Assembly (NCBI RefSeq): GCF_014799995.1
Contig: NZ_JAAVGY010000013.1
Coordinates: forward strand, 1-46,068
DNA: 46,068 nt
Reading direction: 5' to 3'
Origin: Helicobacter sp.
GTDB lineage: Bacteria; Campylobacterota; Campylobacteria; Campylobacterales; Helicobacteraceae
Each line of letters starts with the position of its first letter. The stretch's first letter is position 1. Positions 43,442-46,068 of this stretch are shown here, one piece after another. The position numbers and the translations under genes were made by a program. The notes beneath the pieces were generated by a model. The model was given only the letters and a program-made list of their open reading frames with translations, was not told the origin of the DNA and ran no database searches.

Positions 43442-44761
43442 ATGGAATCTCTAAATCATCTCAATAGTATTAATGACTTTAACGAGGCAAAGCAGGTTAT
43501 TCCCGGTGGCGTTAATTCTCCTGTGCGTGCCTTTAAGAGTGTGGGAGGCACACCGCCCTTTATCTCAAGTGGGCGCGGAGCATATTTGATTGATGAAGAT
43601 GGGAATCGCTACATTGATTTTGTGCAGAGTTGGGGACCTTTGATTTTTGGGCATTGTGATAAAGACATTGAAGAAGCAGTTATAGAATCTGTGAAAAAGG
43701 GCTTATCTTTTGGTGCGCCTACAACTTTAGAGACTGCACTCGCCAAAGAAGTGATTGACATTGTGGAGGGAGTGGAAAAAATCCGCTTCGTCTCAAGTGG
43801 CACAGAGGCGACAATGAGTGCGATTCGTCTTGCGCGCGCCTTTAGTGGAAAAGAGGATATTATTAAGTTTGAGGGTTGCTATCACGGACATAGTGATTCC
43901 TTATTAGTTTCTGCTGGAAGTGGATTAGCGACTTTTGGTAATCCCAGCTCGCCGGGCGTTCCGCAGGACTTTACGAAACACACCTTAGTAGCACAATATA
44001 ATGATTTGTCTAGTGTGGAATCTTGCATTGCTTTAAGCCAAAAACAAGGTAGCGGTGTTGCTTGTATCATTATTGAGCCTATTGCAGGAAATATGGGACT
44101 TGTGCCAAGCGAAGAAAAATTCCTAGAGGGCTTAAGAGAACTTTGCAATCAATATGGAATCCTATTGATTTTAGACGAAGTAATGAGCGGATTTAGGGCG
44201 AGTCTCTGTGGCTCACAGAAATTTTATTCTGTGCGAGGAGATTTAGTAACCTTTGGTAAAGTGATTGGGGGAGGTATGCCTGTGGGTGCGTTTGGGGGAA
44301 GGGCAGAGATTATGGATTTGCTCTCTCCTAAAGGCGCAGTGTATCAAGCGGGGACTTTGAGCGGGAATCCTGTGGCAATGAGCGCAGGGCTTGTTTCGCT
44401 ACGCAAATTGCGTGAGGATTCTAAAATATATGAAAGATTAGAGAGTTTGGCTTTAAAACTCACGCAGGGATTAGAGAGTATTTGCGCAGAGTTTAAAATT
44501 CCACTACAAACCTGCGTTCGTGGTAGTATGTTTGGGTTTTTCTTTAATGAAAAAAAAGTGAGAAATTTTCAAGATGCTTTGCAGAGTGATACAGAAATGT
44601 TTGCGCGTTTTCATCAAGGAATGCTAAATAAAGGCGTTTATCTCGCAGCTTCGCAATTTGAAACGGGATTTATTTGCGCCGCGATGAATGAAGAATTGAT
44701 TGAGGGCACATTGGAGCGCGCACGCGAAGTATTATTGGAGATTAGCACTTATGGAAAATAA
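43442..44761 (+). CDS. hemL: Glutamate-1-semialdehyde 2,1-aminomutase
   Basis: HemL makes 5-aminolevulinate for heme from glutamate-1-semialdehyde using PLP. The 439-residue protein has VIPGGVNSPVRAFKSVGG, VSSGTEATMSAIRLARAF, EGCYHGHSDSLLVSAGSG, LDEVMSGFR and the Schiff-base Lys near residue 273 in TFGKVIGGGMPVGAFGG, followed by YQAGTLSGNPVAMSAG. AAGGAAAG precedes the ATG. Its end overlaps the next gene by 11 bp. Confidence 0.97.
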   Translation: MESLNHLNSINDFNEAKQVIPGGVNSPVRAFKSVGGTPPFISSGRGAYLIDEDGNRYIDFVQSWGPLIFGHCDKDIEEAVIESVKKGLSFGAPTTLETALAKEVIDIVEGVEKIRFVSSGTEATMSAIRLARAFSGKEDIIKFEGCYHGHSDSLLVSAGSGLATFGNPSSPGVPQDFTKHTLVAQYNDLSSVESCIALSQKQGSGVACIIIEPIAGNMGLVPSEEKFLEGLRELCNQYGILLILDEVMSGFRASLCGSQKFYSVRGDLVTFGKVIGGGMPVGAFGGRAEIMDLLSPKGAVYQAGTLSGNPVAMSAGLVSLRKLREDSKIYERLESLALKLTQGLESICAEFKIPLQTCVRGSMFGFFFNEKKVRNFQDALQSDTEMFARFHQGMLNKGVYLAASQFETGFICAAMNEELIEGTLERAREVLLEISTYGK

Positions 44762-45146
44762 GCAGGATTCCATTGTGCAATTCCATAATGAGGGAGAGCA
44801 GAATCCCAAAAATCAAGAAAGCGCAGGGGAGGGAGAGACGCAAAAGACAGAATCTAAACCTAAAGAGGAATTGAAATATAAAGACGCGGTGTTAGCTTAT
44901 TCTAATGCAACTTTAGGCATTTCAATGGTGGTTGCGGTGCTGATTGGCGTAGGAATTGGCTATGGATTGGAATCACTCTTTGGCTCGCGTTGGCTCTTTT
45001 GGCTAGGTGTTGTGTGGGGAGTGTGCGCAGCGATTCTTAATGTATTTAAAGCCTACAAGCGTCAAAAGCGCGAATTTGACGAACTCGCAAAAGACCCAAA
45101 ATATAGTTACAATCCAAAAGCGTTTGATGAGGAGGACGATGATTAA
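44751..45146 (+). CDS. AtpZ/AtpI-like small membrane protein
   Basis: The 131-residue protein has a charged N-terminal 45 residues, then two membrane helices with glycine zippers (LGISMVVAVLIGVGIGYGLESLFG; WLFWLGVVWGVCAAILNVFKAYK), and an acidic tail. This is the pattern of AtpZ/AtpI-type proteins linked to F1Fo ATP synthase assembly or Mg/Ca uptake. No atp operon is near, so the assignment rests on pattern only. Its ATG lies inside the last 11 bp of hemL, and its stop overlaps the next gene by 8 bp. Confidence 0.75.
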   Translation: MENKQDSIVQFHNEGEQNPKNQESAGEGETQKTESKPKEELKYKDAVLAYSNATLGISMVVAVLIGVGIGYGLESLFGSRWLFWLGVVWGVCAAILNVFKAYKRQKREFDELAKDPKYSYNPKAFDEEDDD

Positions 45147-45699
45147 GAGAGAGAAAAAGCTCTTTTTACTTTTTGTTTTGGTAGCAATACTTTGCTTGTG
45201 TTTATGGGTTGGCTTTGGCGGAATCTTTGCGCTAAATTTTGTCTTTGCGATTCTCTCCTTTAGCCTCATTGTGTCGATAGTGTTTTATACACAAAAACGC
45301 AAAATCCAAAGCCTAATCCAAAATGCAACCCAAGAGGAGCTAGAAGCCTTGAGCGAGGCTTATAAAAGCAAACAAGAAATTGCAGAAGAGGAGGAAGAGG
45401 AATTTTGGGAAGAGTTGGAATCCCAAGACTCCAAAAGCCATATTTCAAGCTCTACACCAATCAAACCACAGCAAGACTTCAAGCCCTCAAAGGTTAGATT
45501 TTGGCAGAATTTTAGCGCGCAAAACACCAAAACGGGGGCAAAAATGTTTTTTTATCCTTTGCGCCTCCTTGCTTATGGATTCCTCGCACTTGGAATCTTG
45601 ATTCTAATTCAACACCAGATTTTTCATTCTCTAGCCTTTTTTAGCGGTTTGATTGTCGCAAATATTTTTATCGTATTGGCTCTTTTGATAAGAAATTAA
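45139..45699 (+). CDS. Membrane protein with acidic linker, unknown function
   Basis: The 186-residue protein has two N-terminal helices (about 7-50), a highly acidic stretch (IAEEEEEEFWEELE, about 82-96), then two C-terminal helices (about 130-185). No family is recognised. The start is fixed by GGAGG 5 bp before the ATG inside the end of the AtpZ-like gene. It is the last gene of the hemL run and shares the overlap style of its neighbours, so it is likely in the same operon. Confidence 0.75.
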   Translation: MIKREKKLFLLFVLVAILCLCLWVGFGGIFALNFVFAILSFSLIVSIVFYTQKRKIQSLIQNATQEELEALSEAYKSKQEIAEEEEEEFWEELESQDSKSHISSSTPIKPQQDFKPSKVRFWQNFSAQNTKTGAKMFFYPLRLLAYGFLALGILILIQHQIFHSLAFFSGLIVANIFIVLALLIRN

Positions 45700-45754
45700 T
45701 CTTACACAACTATTACGAGACTTGATTAGAATAATGAATTGTTTTGGCTTATAC

Positions 45755-45819
45755 CTTAAGAGAGCAATCAATTTGATTTAGCAATTCTTAAAGCTCTCTT
45801 AAGCTTTTCTCTTAAGAGG
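45755..45819 (+). promoter_or_regulatory. Three-arm attenuator-like hairpin set
   Basis: Arm A (CTTAAGAGAGC, 45755-45765) and arm B (GCTCTCTTAAG, 45793-45803) are perfect 11-bp complements. Arm B also pairs over 8 bp with arm C (CTTAAGAG, 45811-45818). Arm C contains the ribosome site AAGAGG (45814-45819) that stands 5 bp before an ATG at 45825. A:B pairing would leave the ribosome site free and B:C pairing would hide it. Confidence 0.5.
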
Positions 45820-45824
45820 TAATT

Positions 45825-46068
45825 ATGCAAATATCTCTTGCGATTTAAGAATTACAAAAAGATAAATCATTGCCTCAAATCATAGGAATAGAACAATAAG
45901 ACAGACAATTAGCAGAGAGCGAAATAAAAATACGAGAGATTCAAAAAGAAACAAATTTGCAATGCCATACTTTATCTAAAAACACTGATACAAGAGACAA
46001 GGAAGTAGAAGAGGTGTTAGCCAAATTTTTAACCTTTAAGAATTTACAATCACAAAATCACTTTTCTA
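45825..46068 (+). pseudogene. Broken coding frame at the right edge
   Basis: From the ATG at 45825, one frame reads MQISLAI, stop (TAA at 45846), ELQKDKSLPQIIGIEQ, stop (TAA at 45897), then DRQLAESEIKIREIQKET and on, without further stops to the end of the window. Both stops are TAA where CAA (Gln) would fit the charged helical sequence, as if by two C-to-T changes. The text looks like one coiled-coil protein. I do not recognise a family. The stretch 45700-45750 before it is a decayed repeat copy with no gene. Confidence 0.5.

Overview
The window is AT-rich, densely coded bacterial DNA, most likely from an enterohepatic Helicobacter close to the H. pullorum / H. canadensis group (Campylobacterota). 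Several things point there. The CRISPR repeat is a near relative of the Campylobacter/Helicobacter type II-C repeat. There is an orphan PglB oligosaccharyltransferase outside any large glycan locus, a Maf/DUF115 flagellin-glycosylation gene, a Campylobacter-type major porin, and a tal-rplY-pth-LptF/G block that I recall from H. pylori in the same order. De novo purine genes (purL, purH) argue against H. pylori itself. The species assignment is inference from gene content.

Layout. Positions 1-1357 are the right part of a CRISPR array: 21 identical 36-bp repeats with 29-30 bp spacers. The cas genes are not in the window and should lie to the left. Next come a small exported protein and purL (minus strand), then ppsA, serB, tal, rplY, pth, an LptF/LptG permease and purH (plus). 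uvrC and a DUF721/DciA-like gene lie on the minus strand; the latter may be read from a leaderless message and overlaps head-to-head with a tiny LptM-like lipoprotein gene that precedes nadB. A GT8-like glycosyltransferase and pglB follow, then moaC, an orphan ATP-grasp protein with a 5' leader, a MarC-family gene with a frameshift at a G6 tract, a DUF455 ferritin-like protein, and an SDR dehydrogenase next to an SdaC-type serine transporter.

From 26.4 to 31.9 kb a minus-strand block carries Maf, an LPP20/FlgP-like protein, a lipoprotein, a TrmN6-like methyltransferase, a YkgJ-type Cys-cluster protein and a TPR lipoprotein; the envelope/flagellar theme is clear although two enzymes are mixed in. 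From 32 to 37.4 kb lie prs, an exported cyclophilin, a degenerate uracil-DNA-glycosylase-like protein, an exported protein of unknown fold, a YgjP-type metallopeptidase and a LysR regulator. Then come a UvrD/PcrA helicase, a porin with an EF-hand loop and a Fur-like box upstream, a UPF0323 lipoprotein paired with a glutathionylspermidine-synthase-like enzyme, hemL, an AtpZ/I-like protein and a membrane protein. The right edge holds a broken reading frame behind three mutually exclusive hairpin arms.

Most gaps longer than about 150 bp contain copies of one dispersed, partly palindromic repeat family. No tRNA, rRNA, insertion sequence or phage gene was seen. No clearly new defence or mobile system is visible. 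The best leads are the CRISPR array, the marC frameshift tract, the right-edge attenuator-like element and the dispersed repeats.
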